64,000 nucleotides of DNA, taken from NCBI GenBank assembly GCA_916610825.1, contig OU744450.1:1612001-1676000 (forward strand), read 5' to 3'. The notes beneath the pieces were generated by a model. That model was not told where the DNA came from. It saw nothing but the letters and a program-made list of their open reading frames with translations, and did not search any database. The position numbers and the translations under genes are program-made. This document shows positions 18,531 through 31,560 of the stretch, one piece after another (positions within the stretch are counted from its first letter, which is position 1; each line of letters opens with the position of its first letter). The DNA is from Haliclystus octoradiatus. Its lineage: Eukaryota > Cnidaria > Staurozoa > Stauromedusae > Haliclystidae.

Positions 18531-20636
18531 ATGATTTTTGAACTATTTCAGACTCTTTTCTTCGTTGCTTTGGTGATGGGCGTGGCTATTCTCGGTTGTG
18601 CAGCAACGGAGTTACATTCATGGACGGAAGAAATGACAAATGCCGTAACATTAGTGAGAGACCAACTGACAGCAGCGACACACACAATGGAAACTGTTAA
18701 TCGACAAATGATGTTACAACATTTCTATCAAGATGAACGTGTTCGTTCTGAAGGATTTTCTGGTATCAAAATACCACGCAGTCATTTTGGTGGTAGTGAA
18801 AACTATTTTGCTGGATCACATAATAATTATAAATCATTTAGTAGTATACATGACCACGCAGAAAATAAAGATACTCTTGGTTTAGCTGAGCTTGATGTTA
18901 TATTAAATGGAGTTGAATTCCGCACTAGACATAATGACTATCGTTTAGTTATGCCTAGTAGAACAAGTAGTGATCTACATGCAACAGAACCGATTCCATT
19001 TCCAGAAGTACCCGTTGAAGTAACGAGTAAGGTGGAATTAGAAGATCAAATAGATGAGATGAGATCATGGTTTAAAGCATGGCGAGATCAAGATCATTCT
19101 GTAAGAGATTATCGTCAATATTTTAAACCCGTTTTATGTTATTTAGAAGGTGCTTGGATGGAGGCTGGTGAGAATGTACATGAATCATTTAATAGCTTAA
19201 GACATAGATTAGATGCTCATACGTGGGAAAATCTACATGATATTTCAAAATATTTATCTGAAACTGGTTATCAACAACGTTATCAAAATATACCAATGTT
19301 ACCGACACGTGTTGATAAGGTTAGCGGGGCTGATACAACTACAGTACAATGGAATTATCGCATTTTATGTCATCCACTTGAAAATGATTTGCCATTAAAT
19401 CGTTTTCATCTTACTGATGATTTAGCTGCAAAAATGACAGCAAATCTTGATGATGATAAATTTTTACATTCAAGACATGCGCGGTTTCAATTAAATCCTA
19501 AGGATCGAGATGATCTTTATGAAAGTTTAATACAACATGAATTGCTTGATGAACTTATGGAACAAATTCCTGGTAAAGATAATTATATTGGTGATATTAA
19601 AGGAGTTGATGTTGATGGAGATTCAATGTTAGATATGGATGGCATAACTGAAAAAAACATTGCAAAATATCATCGAATGTTTAAATTAGGTCGTAAAGAT
19701 GCAAGTGGTTTGCAACATGTTAATAAAGGATTTTCTGATCGTTATATGTTTGCTGCAAGAACAACACAAGAGAAAGTATCCGCAGCTCATTACGAGTCAT
19801 GTAAAAGATGGAATCCCACTGACTGTTATTCAAAATCAGAAAAATGGTCATATGCTATCCCCTTAGAGGTTGTTTATTTAACCCCTTTATCAAAATGGAA
19901 CCCATATGATTTGGAATATAAAGGAGAATGGGGAGATGATGGAGCTGGGGATACAGCATCAGCAGGTGGTAGGTGGGGCTCATGTACTAACCCGTCAAAA
20001 ACATTGAATGGGATAAATAGTTATTATTATTATCAAACGCCACCACAATTTTACGATGGTCTATTTGAAACGGAACAAGATACATCCGATAGCGGAAGAT
20101 GGGATGCTTGTGTAAATGACCGTAATGGTGCTCCAGTAAAAGTGAGAGGGTCAGGTACTAGAATCTTATTACCACCAATCCGTAATGTTGGGATTATGCG
20201 TTTAAGATATCCGATTATGCCTGTTTCACCAGAAGGTAGTTCTGTATGGAAAGAATTAAATGCTTTGCGTAAAGCTATTTTAAATCGTCATGAATATAGA
20301 CATTTAATGAATGAACCAACGATTGATAATGCGCATCGTGTGATGCTTGCAATGACTTACACTGGAACAGGAGAACACCGTCATACGCATTTGCTGCGTT
20401 TAGAAAAAGCTGAATATTTGCAAATTAAAGCCGGTTATTCGATGGTTTTTACAACGAAACCAGCTTTAAACTTTGAATTAAGTGATGGACATACGCATAA
20501 GATTGAAGTACGATGGAGTGATACACATCGTCATTTTTATGCCAACAAATGTGATGATCAATCTACATGCGATCATGGACGTGATTTACATGTCGTTACC
20601 CTTGGTGATGACCTCGATATGAATAAATTATTTTAG
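18531..20636 (+). CDS. Unrecognised secreted-type protein, 701 aa, uninterrupted paralogue
   Basis: Open from ATG 18531 to TAG 20634-20636. The N-terminus (about residues 8-26, TLFFVALVMGVAILGCAA) is a good signal peptide; mature sequence would start near ATELHSW. It is collinear with the tandem copies at 5912-8747 and 9954-12780 and lacks the intron they share: the junction CYLEGAW-MEAGENVHESF is continuous here. His-rich pairs EHRHTHLL and GHTHKIE, plus THRHFYANKC and a C-terminal CDHGRD, suggest a metal-binding or disulphide-rich extracellular end. The sequence CAG|ACTC at codons 7-8 matches the paralogues' acceptor, so transcripts may instead splice in from an upstream exon. AATAAA lies at 20686-20691. 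No known domain is recognised. Confidence 0.8.
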   Translation: MIFELFQTLFFVALVMGVAILGCAATELHSWTEEMTNAVTLVRDQLTAATHTMETVNRQMMLQHFYQDERVRSEGFSGIKIPRSHFGGSENYFAGSHNNYKSFSSIHDHAENKDTLGLAELDVILNGVEFRTRHNDYRLVMPSRTSSDLHATEPIPFPEVPVEVTSKVELEDQIDEMRSWFKAWRDQDHSVRDYRQYFKPVLCYLEGAWMEAGENVHESFNSLRHRLDAHTWENLHDISKYLSETGYQQRYQNIPMLPTRVDKVSGADTTTVQWNYRILCHPLENDLPLNRFHLTDDLAAKMTANLDDDKFLHSRHARFQLNPKDRDDLYESLIQHELLDELMEQIPGKDNYIGDIKGVDVDGDSMLDMDGITEKNIAKYHRMFKLGRKDASGLQHVNKGFSDRYMFAARTTQEKVSAAHYESCKRWNPTDCYSKSEKWSYAIPLEVVYLTPLSKWNPYDLEYKGEWGDDGAGDTASAGGRWGSCTNPSKTLNGINSYYYYQTPPQFYDGLFETEQDTSDSGRWDACVNDRNGAPVKVRGSGTRILLPPIRNVGIMRLRYPIMPVSPEGSSVWKELNALRKAILNRHEYRHLMNEPTIDNAHRVMLAMTYTGTGEHRHTHLLRLEKAEYLQIKAGYSMVFTTKPALNFELSDGHTHKIEVRWSDTHRHFYANKCDDQSTCDHGRDLHVVTLGDDLDMNKLF

Positions 20637-20691
20637 ATAGTATACGAGACTCATAAATTATGATAGTATATTTGATGAGATGAACAATAAA

Positions 20692-20788
20692 ACATGCGAT
20701 CACGGACGTTACATCAATTGTCGTTACCCTTAGTGATGACCTCAATATCAATCGATTATTTTAGATAATAAACGAGATTCAAAAATTT
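20692..20788 (+). repeat. Partial duplicate of the gene's 3' end
   Basis: About 95 bp closely resembling 20565-20660, the last codons, stop and start of 3' UTR of the 701-aa gene: ACATGCGATCA, then GTCGTTACCCTTAGTGATGA and TTATTTTAGATA. It is offset by 127 bp and carries several substitutions and an indel that destroy the reading frame. It is a decayed tandem duplication. Confidence 0.8.
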
Positions 20789-20789
20789 A

Positions 20790-21671
20790 TTATGAATTCA
20801 GAAATAAATTATGCACATACATTATTGTTAATTAATGGTTATAAAATAAAACCAACTTAAATTAATTTTATGGAATAAGTTCAATCTTAAATGTATAGGT
20901 AGATGCATTTATTACTGTAGTATCGTTATTATAACTCTGTAAAGTTATTTATTCATCTCTTATTTAAGATGAAAACCCAGGTAATATTAAAGTGCTTTTT
21001 GAAGTACATAATTTTCATCGTTTATTATTTTGATTTGGAATTCTTCCAAGTTGGGGGGGGGGGGGTAAACAGGATTAATAAATGACCTTCAGTGACATAT
21101 ACACATTTCACGCGAATGATTGACACTCGTTACTTGTCTTACAAAGATCCCATTCATCTGTATTGTTTTCAAATGTTGTGTTTACAAGCACAAAATATCA
21201 TCATTCTAACAATAGTAGCACTGTAGTAAACGGTCACATTATAGGTGTGTGTCGTCCCTCTTTCGTCTAACCTATTTGCTACACAAATTCTAACAATGGA
21301 ATAGTGTCATTAAGAGACAAACAAAGAAAATATTGAAACATTACACTTTTTATACAGTCTTGGCCTTTATTTTGAAAATCACTAACTTGTCTGTTATTAT
21401 TATTAAGAGAATTAAAATATGAATCTTTGATTCTAATGAAAAAAATCATGGTTACAATCAAAATGGAAAAACATACTTTGTCTATCTTTATGTTACAATT
21501 TATCAACAAATATATCGTCATCACAGTTTATGTAGAAACGTGTTTACTTGTTGATTAAAGTTGGTTTGTTGTTTGTTTTAAAACATTTCTGAAGTGATCA
21601 ATGATTGTGTTGTTGATGTTTATTTAGATGTTTGTGATGATGATGACATCAGTGTTATTGTTGTTGTTTAT
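20790..21671. other. Intergenic region between convergent genes
   Basis: Separates the plus-strand 701-aa gene from the 3' end of the minus-strand PP4 gene. Contains a poly-G run at 21054-21065. No gene seen; it should hold the PP4 3' UTR. Confidence 0.5.
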
Positions 21672-24600
21672 CTAAAGGAAATAATCTGGTTGTGGTGTCT
21701 TCATTGGAATGCCTCGGACTTCCTACAAATTTTAACGACAAAGTTGGTCAATTAGACATCTAATAAAAAACAGAGACCAATCAGGGCAGCGGTTTTAACC
21801 TCTAGGCACTTGAAGCACATGCTTTGGGCCCACGATTTTGAATAGGCCCTTTTAAAAACAATTTGTACAATTTTCAACTATTCAAAGGAAATTTACAAAA
21901 AATACTAATATTATAAAGTAAGTCAAAATGAGCTTAGATAGCTTCTAGAAAAAGCATATTTAAAAAATTACTTTGGAAGCACGTCAAAAGAACCCCCCCC
22001 CCTTTTTACCCAGAATTACAAAATCGGGCCCGCTGTCTAACAAACACCATCATAGTGCTTTAGGCCTCAAAAACCTAGACTAGAAACGGCCCTGCTCAAC
22101 ACAATCATATTCAATATTCTGCATTCTGATTGGCAAAAGTTTATTGACATCGATTGATATTCAAGAAGCGGTTATTTTTGCGGCAATCCAAATTAATTAT
22201 TGGATTCAAGTAAACTTGCATACACTGCCTATGGAAGGTCTTCATCATCATCATCATCATCTACAGTCTTCAATAGTCATATACCGTGCTGACAATATGC
22301 CTCAAAATGACTATATACAATTCTGTTTTACTGAACGATTTTCAATAGTGTGGTTAGTGTAATACCAATGTATGCCTTACATCATACAGAAACCCCAGGA
22401 CAGAAATAAACATTAAAAGCTCCCAATTTAATTCCTTAGTTTTATTTCTTGAAAATGACACTTTGAATATGATTATGATTTAATTAGTATTTAGCCTGCC
22501 AAGTTCAGCATTCTGCTCAAATATTTGGAATGTTGGGATGATAAAAAAGGCAAGTATGAAGCAAGTTTGACTATATCAACACATTTGGTTACCGGTATCT
22601 AAATTTGGTTTGGGTATCCAGCCCCCAGTTGGTAACCTTCTTTGTACTTTCAAAAGCCACTCTTTGTTGGGTGTGTGTTTCAAGAAACATTGCGCCAATG
22701 CGTGTAGGTGTTATAGACAATAACTAGTAACAATATAACCCGCCTAAAGGGGCAAAAATGACCGATGTGCTCTACGCGCTTAGAGTCACATGCGTGTTTG
22801 TCATTCGTATTTTTTTCTGTGTCTGAAACCATGCTGAAACTTGAAATTTGAAGCCTGGCCGAAACCATTTAAGCTTGTAGCGACTGCCGGTCAATGTTGC
22901 CTCTTTAAGTGCAATTCAGATCAGTGAAATTCTCTCTAATCTGCAACCTAGTATTGAAATCCCATAAACTATATTGTAGTTAGGTGCCCGTTGAACAATT
23001 TTGGATGATAAGTGCAAATTAGGATAAATGCAATGAAATTCAATATCCTTTGCAATTTCGACTAGCTCATCTGAAAGTCGAGAAAAATGTTTTGTAATCA
23101 AGTAATTATACAGTTTGCAACAGAATAGGCTACTAACCTGAGGCGCAGCTTCAAATATTGCAAAATTCTTCGCTTGATGTTCATCTAGTTCCAAGATTGC
23201 AGCAACATTTCCGCACCTGAAACAACAAAAATGGGACGTGAATCAAATGGTAATTTACATGATGTTGTGCCATCAAGGAAAACAGCAGGGGAAGAAAATG
23301 TTGGGATCACTGAGACGGGCGGAAGCAGGCACAATTATTGAACAATAGAACTACTACATGCACATTTTTCAAAAAATTAAAAGTATTCTCAATCTGTAAA
23401 CAATTCATGAAGTGTATTAATGGAACTGAGTAAGAGGTGCACAAGGATGAAACTAATTACTCTATGTATTTAATGTAGATAAGGAAAATTCCCGGTAAAA
23501 TGTTTGCAGGTAAAAATTATGTGGTCACAGGCACTGCAAAATGTCTTTGGCCCCTGACAAACAACATGTAGGGTGTGGTATTACATTCAGAAGGTGTTAG
23601 TAAAGCTACTGGCATGTTTTCAGTCTCATCCTTATCGACCCTATAAGAACCTCAAGCCCTGACAAACAACAACAACTTTAACGCAACAAATCTGATTTTT
23701 ATTGTCTTGTCTGACGTGAAACAATCTTTACATGTGTGGAAACGGATTCTACACAAATCCAACATTTATACGACTTTTTAGGAGTGACAAAGATATTTCA
23801 TAACAAAATTTTGGGCAAATGTTTAATGGCCATCAAACACAATACAACAAATAAAATATATGGTCCAACACAACAAAGATTTTTGAAGGAGAAATGTTTT
23901 GGTTGTTTGCCAAGGGCTTTACGCAACGTCTATAACAACAGAGTAGCTATTTTTATTCATACCTATAACAGTAATTTGGTGCCGACCATACAGTGAGAAC
24001 GGTTTCGTTAAAATGCCATTTGTATCCTTCCATGACAAGCTGATGGGCGCGACAGATCATATCAAGACCATTCATTTGGTTAAACTAAGTAAAGAAAGGC
24101 ATCATTCGTTAGTCCAATCGTTATATAAGGAATAAACACAACTCAATCACTGCCTGAGTTACAGATTAAATACCTGTGCAACTACGTCACTGCCAAAGAG
24201 GTATCCCGCTCCACGTGGACTCACTCCCCAGTCAGTAGTATCTACAAAAATTAAACATTGATGAGAATTAAAACTCTATATCTGAGAAACCAAACAATTA
24301 TGGAGTGAGATCAATGCGGCATTTTCTTACCATCTGGGTCAGACCATAACAGGTCACACATAGGTCCGTCATGTGGCACCTCCTGTTTTCTATCTATTGT
24401 TCGAATCTAGGAAAGACAAATCATAAATATTAGAAATTGAACACATTGATGAACTTGCATTCTACAATGTACAATAGCATATGGATTGTGTGTTGCTTGT
24501 TTTGACATAAACCAAAATGCAGTTAACATTGTTGACTATGTAATGACAATGGAAGTCAAGATGCAAAATAAAATATCTTAAGTTTTCTCTGAGATTTGTA

Positions 24601-27600
24601 CGAAACTTAGAAGTATACTACATGTGTCCAAGGTCCTACAAAAGGAATCCTGAAATAATGTCAACATTTTCTTCTGAATGTTTTGTTGAAGTTTGACCTA
24701 TCTTAACCTATAAATAAGTGTACGTCTGTTTGCAGCAGTTTTTCACAATAATCTAAGCCATTTTAAAACCAAATGAATCAAATAGCATATCATCTAACTA
24801 ATAGATAACTGCAAATAGTTGTACCTAACAGGCTTTGATTTTTTGACTGTTCCCTTTGCTTTGCATATCGAAAAAAAAAAGTCATTTCATGCACTGTTTT
24901 TGTTTTGCTTTTTGGAAGCGCAATAGCATAATATCAAATACATATATACAAAACTTAAACTACATTATTACATATATACATTGCTCGACATTCTGTAAAA
25001 CATGCCTTTGGCAACTTCACAATTTTTTTTCTTTTTCGGAATTATTTTTGTGAATGTAGAATTTGAGGTGAAATAAATAAATTGATGATGAACCGGGTAA
25101 GACATCGTTAGTAAATAATTAAAAATATCAATTTTTCTGAGTTTCATCTACCCTTCCAGAATCTAGGATTAAGGGTTCCCATTCCCCAATTTTATCGGAC
25201 TCTCTGTCTGTGTGTCCTTACCAATTAAATAAAACTTATCGTACATATAATTTGATTTAAAACACCCAAACACATAAAACACTGTACGTTACGCATTATT
25301 GAAAAATAAGATGAAATTAATAACAATTAAGATAATTACTAACTTGATCGAGTGTCGTTATCGAAGGGGACAAACCACCGTGAACGCAAAACGTCTACAG
25401 AAGAGAAAATTCATAATCATTATTCTTCGCGACGACATTGTTATAACTGTCATTATGAAATTGTCAAAAATGGCGATTGATTAATTAAGAGACAACAGAG
25501 GCCTTCTTGAAAAAGCTTAATCTTAATCAAAACCTACACAGATTAATGTTGGGGCCATACACTGTATACAGATAAGCTTCCATGAAGGGTCCGACAAAAG
25601 GTTCAGCCGTCTAGTATCCTAGAGGCATTTCAACATTTTCTTTGAATTTTTTGTTAAAGTTTGACCTATGCATCATAAATTATCAATTTTCTTCTGGATT
25701 TTCTGTAACCTTCCGCAATCTATTTGTTTCGGGCCCTGCTTACATGATAACGAAGTGATTTGAATAAATCAAATACAGCTTCAAACACAACGATTCATGA
25801 ACCCATATTGCATAATTATCAAGACTTACCCTATCATCAATTATAGCAGACAAACTAAGATAATCAAAGACTTCTGTACAACATTTCCACACTGTCGCCG
25901 TCCCATATTTTCGTAAGCATTCGTCGTAAAAGCCATATACCTTTAAGATTAAGAAATTAGCAGCAAGAATGAGTTATGAGTAGAAATACTTGTATACTGT
26001 ATATTTACACAATATATATATATATACCGGTACCTAGACAAACAGTGGTCCTTCTATAGGTTACACACTTTATTTTATGTTTCATGTGGTTGTAAGTGAA
26101 TGTTCCCTGATAAACAAGCACCTATGCTTACAAGGCAACATGAAATATGTTTTGACCAGAATGAACAAATATTAGGTTTGTGTGGACATTTCAAATACAT
26201 GCATGAGATAGGAAAACCCTTGAAAACCTATAGAAGGAGCATGCAGGTTCCTGGCATCTGTGATTCCGCAAGGTTGATAAAATTGATATTTTCATGATTC
26301 ATTGGTCAAACATCAACAACAAAAATATTATTAGACGAAAATATTGAAATGCCTCTAGGATTCCAGAAGGCTACATATTTTGTCGGACCCTGGAAAGAGG
26401 AACTCCACTGATTGGAGGACTCTCCTGTGCTTGCAAATAGGAATGATATTAATGACTTCTTTTTCACTAGAATCATTACGGTACTTTGAATTATCGAAAG
26501 AGCGTTTGCATCACATTTTTGTATAATATACTACACAGTAATGTAAAACGGTATTTGAGTGCGTACTGCACACTAAATATTTTTTACAGAGAGTTAGAAA
26601 TGTCTCGTTTGTTTACTGTAAACTTACAAACATACTTACTTGAGTGATCTGTCGACTTTCATGATTTCCTCTAATTAACGTAATTCTATCTGGATAACGA
26701 ACCTAAAAGAAATCAACATGAATGAAACAATCTGGAATAAATATTTAATTTTTAGGCCTGAAGTTACACAGATCGTAATCTTCTGAGAACGATTTAGGTC
26801 GGTGGCACCAGAGCACCATCTATTTATAAGAGTTGGGACACAAAACTTTTAAGGCTTGAAAATTACTATTTCCGTTCCATTGGAAACGAGGTTTTGGTTT
26901 TGAATGAAAAGATTTTGAATTCATGATATTATTTTTGCAGGTTTTTTCAGATTTTGTGAGCCTGGGTAAGACAGAAGATAAAATAATGTGACTGGCATCT
27001 GTCCAATGCGAGCCGAGAGCAGCACATGAAAGAGCACGAATCAACTCTTGTAAATAAATGGATCTGGGTGGCATAGGCTAACATTACATGTCATCAGGGT
27101 TATTTCAAGGTTGAGGAACAGTCATGCTCAAACAAAGTACAAAAACAGAGGAAAGTTTCTGAAAATTCAGAAGGAAGAATTCTCTTCACCCTCATTGCCT
27201 CATCAAAATTTCAGATGACAAATGGAGCTTGAACACTGGTCGCACAATTTACGATAATCCTACAATTACTTGGCTTTGAGAATGGAATCAAAAGGTCTAT
27301 CTCAGTGCCTAAACCCAAAAGGTTTGAGTACGGCCCAAAAATGATAGGGATACTATTTGAAGAATATTCTAATAGCTTTCTAAAGCTAACTACTTAAAAA
27401 AATTATTACAGTGTTCAATTGCTTGGAAAATATTGTGAAAAGTTATTATAAATAGGTATAAAACGACAAAATAAAACGGATTTGATAAGCAACTAATAAT
27501 GTGCCCTTTGTAGCCCTTATCTTCAAAAATCTTCAACGCATCAGTCTACCAATAAATCTCGATGTGTTCAGGTTACAAATTAGTCAACAACTCTGCTTGA

Positions 27601-30590
27601 CTTACCTTTAAAGCTAACAGTAAAAGAAAAGTTTCGACACTATAAAATCCACGATCGACAAAATCTCCAAGAAATAAATAATTTGTATCTGGTACATCTC
27701 CGCCAACCTGTAAAAATGAGTAATAAGTAAACTTAAATGTTTTACAAATTTAATAAATCATTTCAAAATTGCTATGGCTAGGGCACGTGAGGATCCTGGT
27801 ATCCTAGGTCCCGGAATGCAAGAGCAAAGTCTAAAGAGAATTTTTATAGGCCGAAACTCAACAAAAATTTAGAAGAAAAAGTTGTAAATTGTCTAGGATT
27901 CAGGAGGGCCAAACCAACATTCGGTTTGAAAATACAAGCAATTGTTACCAGAACAACAGGCAGGCCAGTTAACTTTGTTATCACATGTTGTAAACAAGTG
28001 GTTTCTGTTAATTACAGTCATCAAATAAATACCTGGAATAACTCTTTTAAGTCATAAAACTGACCATGAATATCACCACAAACCTAAAATAGAAATAAAG
28101 TGACATGTATACTAGGAATGGTGGCAGCAGGATTTTTCAAATAAAACTACTACAAAGACCTCTTCTAAAATATGGAGGGAAAATGTTTCACTTGGGAAAA
28201 ATTATTTATATTAGTAAGTCACTGTATGTCAGATGAGATTAAAAACTCACAAAAATAATAGATCTTTCAAATCTTCATTATATTTTTAATTTTCAACAAT
28301 AATAAAGTGCGCCTTGGTGTAGTGGCTAGGGTGTTGGACCACGGCCCGCAGGGTCTCGGGTTCAATCCCTGTCCGAAGCACTATAGGTTGGCGTCAGAAA
28401 GGGCATCCGGCTATTAAACGCACACAAGCTTCAAAATACTAACCAATTTAACCAACCACCCCAGTGAAAAAAAGCTGTAAGCTTACCCGGTTCGTGGAAA
28501 AATGATAAATCCAACAAAAAAAAAAAAAAAAAAAAAAAAGATAATGTAGATAATGATTGACGTCAATGAACATTACTGATGATATCATCACATGTAATAT
28601 CTAGACTAACTTAATACATGTTGGCTAACGCTTCGGAATCAGACATTACAAATTAGCAGGGTCGGATCAACATTTTGAGGCCAAAGTATAAAAGCTTTGA
28701 TTTTAAATCAATGATTTATATTTTTTGTTTATTAATTATCATAATACTGTTGAACGAAAGTTATGAAACCAAAAGATCAATGATGCTCTTCTGTGAAGTA
28801 AAGTATATAGTAAGGTCGTTAAATTTAGAAAGGGAATATTTTCTTTTTAGGTCTAAAGTATTTGCTTATTTTCTATTAGAACTAAATCCTGTCCTTGAAA
28901 TTGGGATAAATCTGACATTGGCCAATCAGAAGACATTTGATTAATAATCTTCTGCATGCAGGGTCCGACAAAGTCTGGAAACTTAATTAAAAATATTACA
29001 AAAATACGAAAAATAAAATGTTGTTTTTACGATTTTCTGTCAGTACAGTTACTCAAATGTTTATCTAAAAAGTTGAGGTTTGTGGAAGGTAAAACATTTT
29101 GTCGGACCCTGTCTACATGCAGTAATTTTATTTATCTTACTTTGAGCAATTAGCTATCATAACGAAACAAAAGAGCGATTATAATCTAGAAGTGAAAATC
29201 GTTAGACTTACTGTTACAGGAGAATCGACGCGTTGTACATTGCTTTCTTCGACAAGGATTTCTCTAAAACATGAATAATTGAATAACTAGTTTATTAAAG
29301 GGGCAAAATTGACCGGCGACCGCTGCGAGATCAATTTGAATTTATGCTTAGCGTAATTCAACCGTCTCGCTTTGATACTATTGTTATACGCAAGCCTAAT
29401 TTGTAATAAATTCATGTCAACAATGAACATTGTGTTATAAACAATAATCATGCACGTGATCCTAAGTGCGTAGCGTCTGCCGGTCATTTTTGCTCCTTTA
29501 ACTTGAAAATCAAGTGTGCAGTAATTGATCATATAAAAATAATGCAATAAGTAATTTTTGAAAAGAAAGAAAAATTTGAGATGAAATCTGTAGATTCAGT
29601 GTAAGAGAAAAGTTGGCATCATAGGATCTAGTAAGTATGAGCTAAATTAACTAAAAATCAAAAGTTTTTGTAATTTAACAAATTGAAGTAGGCTAGAATT
29701 TGTTTTCGGGGTTCCTTCCCAGAAATCTCCCTAAATGTTGTCAATTGAGAGTTCTGATTAAGTATCTAGGGTTATAATCATATTTTACGAAACTGCAAAA
29801 ACCGGACCAGAAAGTTTGATGTGTGTGCCAGAGATCTCAGGGGTACATGTTGTGTGCATATTCCTCAGTCGGAATCCAACGGAATATAATTAGATCTCAG
29901 TAGCGCACAGTCAACATTTTGAAATCCTTTCTGGAAGCCGGGAACTCTGGAAGCAGCGACAGTACTTTAACAAACCAAATAGCGTAACTAAACAGCATTT
30001 TTAAAGTTGGTGAGGAATTTCCAATCGACGCAAAGATATAGGGGAAATATGCCATGTACTTCATTGGACTCATCCAGTGTGGAACTGAGCAGAGCTTATT
30101 TTGACAAAGTTGGTTTAGAGATATCTAAGATACAAATTGTTTATATTGTTTTTAAATAATACAACATGCTTGTGAATTCTTAGAATTCTAAATTAGCGTA
30201 AGTTTATATTTGGCGTGAATATCCGGCACTGAGGTCTGAGGGGGATGAAGGGGGCTCATTCAGACTTATGCCTGCACTACAACTGCAAGTGCAATATAAT
30301 TGTACATAAACTGTGTAGTGTTAGTGTAGCCTATTAACGGTATTAACGAAGTCAAGGTAAATCAGACGTACCTGGCTTTTGCACAAAGTGCACTGACTTC
30401 TCTTTCTTCTATAACTTCACAACGTCGTAGTTGCTCAATTTGCCTAGCCATTAAAAATATTAACCAGCAATCAGTTTAATTATCCCATCAATTAAAAGAA
30501 CTTAAAGTAACAGATTTAGCTGATAAAAATAAATTTGGATAATATACGATATATTATCACATACCGGTCGAGATCACTACAGTCTCCCAT
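21672..30590 (-). CDS. PPP4C: Serine/threonine-protein phosphatase 4 catalytic subunit
   Basis: Complete minus-strand gene of 13 coding exons: 30590-30565, 30443-30372, 29263-29212, 28083-28033, 27707-27606, 26702-26640, 25940-25830, 25394-25344, 24406-24331, 24241-24174, 24084-23963, 23216-23138 and 21722-21672. Phases agree at every junction and total 924 nt, or 307 aa plus stop, the usual PP4C length. PPP signature motifs are present in order: [28 protein letters not shown], and the metal-ligand histidines in ICRAHQ and [13 protein letters not shown]-terminus [18 protein letters not shown] and C-terminus PDYFL are PP4-type. The terminal Tyr-Phe-Leu is the methylated tail in this family. 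The enzyme binds two metals and works with regulatory subunits in DNA-damage and centrosome control. The last intron (21723-23137) carries MITE sequence. Confidence 0.95.
21782..22094. mobile_element. Non-autonomous DNA element, degenerate
   Basis: Bounded by imperfect inverted ends CAGGGCAGCGGTTTTAAC and GACTAGAAACGGCCCTG. No coding capacity and no clean target duplication. It lies in the last PPP4C intron. Confidence 0.45.
25587..25738. mobile_element. MITE copy of the GGGTCCGACAAA family, degenerate
   Basis: Starts AGGGTCCGACAAAAGG and ends near GTTTCGGGCCCTGC. It shares internal words (CCTAGAGGCATTTCAACATT) with fragments near 24610-24715 and 26340-26395. It lies in a PPP4C intron. Confidence 0.5.
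28308..28540 (+). mobile_element. tRNA-derived SINE
   Basis: Head with a Pol III A-box-like TGGTGTAGTGG (28316-28326) and B box GGTTCAATCC (28359-28368), spaced as in a tRNA. A body follows containing GGGCATCCGGCTATTAAAC and AACCACCCCAGTGAAAAAAA, ending in about 25 A residues (28515-28539). It is antisense to PPP4C in an intron. A near-identical copy lies on the minus strand at 41587-41812. Confidence 0.88.
28959..29111. mobile_element. hAT-like MITE with CAGGGTCCGACAAA ends
   Basis: Inverted termini CAGGGTCCGACAAA and TTTTGTCGGACCCTG enclose about 150 bp without coding capacity. Flanking 8-mers TCTGCATG (28951-28958) and TCTACATG (29112-29119) match 7 of 8, fitting an 8-bp target duplication as in hAT elements. 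It lies in a PPP4C intron. Confidence 0.75.
29295..29501. mobile_element. MITE with TTAA ends, copy A
   Basis: Begins TTAAAGGGGCAAAATTGACC and ends GGTCATTTTTGCTCCTTTAA, good inverted repeats bounded by TTAA. That fits TTAA-targeting (piggyBac-type) insertion. It is very similar to 32476-32683. Confidence 0.75.
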
Positions 30591-31139
30591 ATCAAATGGT
30601 TGAGTGTTTTAAAGTCCGTCCAATAGTTCCAAAATAAAAATGTTGACTGACAATTAGAGGAAGTCAACAATAAAATAGATAAAAATTACACAACATCTGC
30701 TGGGAAAATGGTTGGGTTTTATTTGTGCTGTAAAACCACCATAGGATACTAAACCAAAGCACTATTGTTTAACTTTTATAAAGGCTTTCTTTTATAGTAA
30801 TAAAAACCGCCAATTGAGTTTGTATCACTGTAACAAAACACCAAGTCAAGAAAATGTCATGTTTGAAAAGATTGAATAAAAGCAAGGCAAAAACATGAAA
30901 TAATGATGATTCAAAATGGCGGCAAAAAAAGCGCAAGGCAGCCTGGGAAATTACAAAACACAAATCAAAGGCGTCGTTTCTAGGAGGGAGTAAAACACCC
31001 CTGTAGTGCAAAAAAATTAAAATGGGGGTGCCAAGAATACTTTTTGAGTTATTGCAAAAAATGTACTTAACAGGATATTGTATGCTACCTTTACTCAAGT
31101 GTTGTCAAGCCAACATGCGAAATAATTAGATCTCCATTT

Positions 31140-31560
31140 CTTTTTCACCATATGATATGATATGATATGATTTATTTGTCATAAAATGAAAATGACAGGC
31201 AAATATAGGGAATTACCGCAACAGTTTTTAAGTGACGACATATTCAGGTAAAGAGTTCCGCCAAGGAATCACCCTGTTGTGGAACGTATGTTTGAACTAT
31301 TCAATCTGAAATTTTGCAGAAGATATAGTTTAAATGGATGACCATGCATAGAATATTTCTTTACATTGTATTTACAATTGATGGAGGGTAGAGATAGATC
31401 AATCAGATTGTGTGTGATTTTGAACATCATAACTAGATCTATCTTCATCTGCCTCAGTTCTAATCTTTCAAGATCAAGATATTTTAATAGATTTTTATAA
31501 TCATTGAACTCTTTCAAATTGATGTCTACTGTTCCAAGCATCCTCGTTCAAAAACGATGC
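31140..31560 (-). mobile_element. LINE reverse-transcriptase C-terminal fragment
   Basis: Minus-strand translation contains YLDLERLELRQMKIDLVMMF, followed by KITHNLIDLSLPS and NFRLNSSNIRSTTG. This resembles the post-RT region of CR1/Jockey-type LINEs (LxLxxLxxRRxxxDLxxxYK). It is truncated at both ends and the 3' side carries a short TGATA repeat (31153-31170). Confidence 0.65.

Noticed and set aside
28313-28385. A tRNA gene (A and B boxes present)
   Set aside because: The boxes belong to a SINE head followed by a non-tRNA body and poly-A. No proper acceptor stem pairing is evident.
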